A model generated the notes under the pieces. It saw nothing but the letters and a program-made list of their open reading frames with translations. It was not told the origin of the DNA and made no database searches. A stretch of DNA of 6,214 bases from Spirochaetales bacterium UBA1265. GTDB taxonomy: Bacteria > Spirochaetota > Spirochaetia > Sphaerochaetales > Sphaerochaetaceae. The stretch covers positions 28,070 through 34,283 of the forward strand of contig DBVL01000132.1 of the NCBI GenBank assembly GCA_002308475.1, read 5' to 3'. Shown here piece after piece: positions 5,846 through 6,214 of this stretch (positions are counted from its first letter, which is position 1; the number at the start of each line of letters is the position of its first letter). The position numbers were made by a program, and so were the translations under genes.

Positions 5846-6214
5846 ATGACAGATAACGAATTCTATAAACATTATTTTGAATTTATAACCAGCATTCAAT
5901 GTATAGAAAACCGCTTGCGATTCATATACTCAGCCATAAGAGGCATTAAAGATAGCTCTTATTTGTTTGAGGATTATAAAAGTGTGGAACATGATACGAT
6001 AGGAAGGCTTGTTGATCTTATAAAGAAAGAAGAAATAAAAAATGGAAAATCCTATCTCTCTGATGAGATGTATTCCAGAATAAATGAAATACGAGAAATC
6101 AGAAATTTCTGGGTTCATGCATGCTGTATTGAAGGTTATATAGGATTTAAGAAATCAGCGGATGGTAATATTTTAAAACCCACCACTGCAAAAAGAATTA
6201 CAGAAGATGAAATT
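5846..6214 (+). CDS. HEPN-like protein, N-terminal part, cut by right edge
   Basis: From the ATG at 5846 the frame is open for exactly 123 codons to the window end, with no stop. The protein begins MTDNEFYKHYFEFITSIQ. Visible are a long first helix (about 5-33) carrying ENRLRFIYSAIR, a loop, a helix LVDLIKKEEI (55-64) and then INEIREIRNFWVH (79-91). RNFWVH (86-91) is the R-N-x-x-x-H motif that forms the catalytic site of HEPN-domain ribonucleases in toxin-antitoxin, abortive-infection and CRISPR effectors; the all-helical layout with polar residues in helix 1 fits. After residue 95 the sequence changes to GYIGFKKSADGN, perhaps the start of a second domain or a beta hairpin. G+C here is about 31%, well below the minus-strand genes. 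The start codon is the only workable ATG, since nearby ATGs hit stops at once. HEPN membership is inference from one motif; target, partner and activity are unknown. Confidence 0.65.
   Translation, partial: MTDNEFYKHYFEFITSIQCIENRLRFIYSAIRGIKDSSYLFEDYKSVEHDTIGRLVDLIKKEEIKNGKSYLSDEMYSRINEIREIRNFWVHACCIEGYIGFKKSADGNILKPTTAKRITEDEI

Noticed and set aside
5930..6118. Minus-strand 62-codon frame opposite the HEPN-like gene
   Set aside because: It has no ribosome binding site and is antisense to a longer frame that stays open to the edge with a recognisable motif.
1..6214. CRISPR array or insertion sequence
   Set aside because: I saw no spaced direct repeats of 20-40 nt, no transposase-like protein and no terminal inverted repeats.

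Overview
The window reads as a compact bacterial chromosome segment. A run of tightly packed minus-strand genes spans about 5508 down to the left edge. A plus-strand tRNA-Leu follows, and a plus-strand gene then runs off the right edge. Strong GGAGG-type ribosome binding sites precede several genes, and most of the minus-strand block looks about 45-50% G+C by hand count of sample lines. A pectinesterase, a shared sugar-ABC ATPase and a fatty-acyl-CoA ligase together suggest an anaerobic, plant-polymer-degrading gut or rumen bacterium. The ATPase and ligase sequences remind me most of host-associated Treponema, with Lachnospiraceae as the alternative. This is an impression from remembered family sequences, not a search result.

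Minus-strand block, in order of transcription: (i) a 135-aa helical protein of unknown function (5508-5101); (ii) a signal-less, probably cytoplasmic pectin methylesterase of carbohydrate esterase family 8 (5099-4269), 1 nt after the previous stop codon; (iii) an AMP-forming long-chain acyl-CoA ligase (4177-2423, or from 4225); (iv) an MsmX/UgpC-type ATPase for carbohydrate ABC importers (2358-1258); (v) an HcaT/LacY-like major facilitator transporter (1255-98), 2 nt after the ATPase stop; (vi) the first codons of a probable exported protein (41-1), cut by the edge. I see no convincing terminator inside this block, so it may be one operon. A shared theme could be uptake and processing of plant-derived oligosaccharides, with fatty-acid activation alongside. 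The common role is inference, because no ABC permease, binding protein or pectate lyase lies in the window.

The plus-strand segment starts with a promoter-like sequence (5532-5559), then tRNA-Leu(CAG) at 5581-5664 and a strong intrinsic terminator at 5703-5738. The tRNA promoter overlaps a possible minus-strand promoter for the operon in a 72-nt divergent gap.

Beyond the terminator the sequence falls to about 31% G+C. A truncated reading frame from 5846 stays open to the last base. It carries an R-N-x-x-x-H motif typical of HEPN-domain ribonucleases. A tRNA-flanked, AT-rich segment with a HEPN-like gene is the most likely part of the window to be an accessory or defence region, but only 123 codons are visible.
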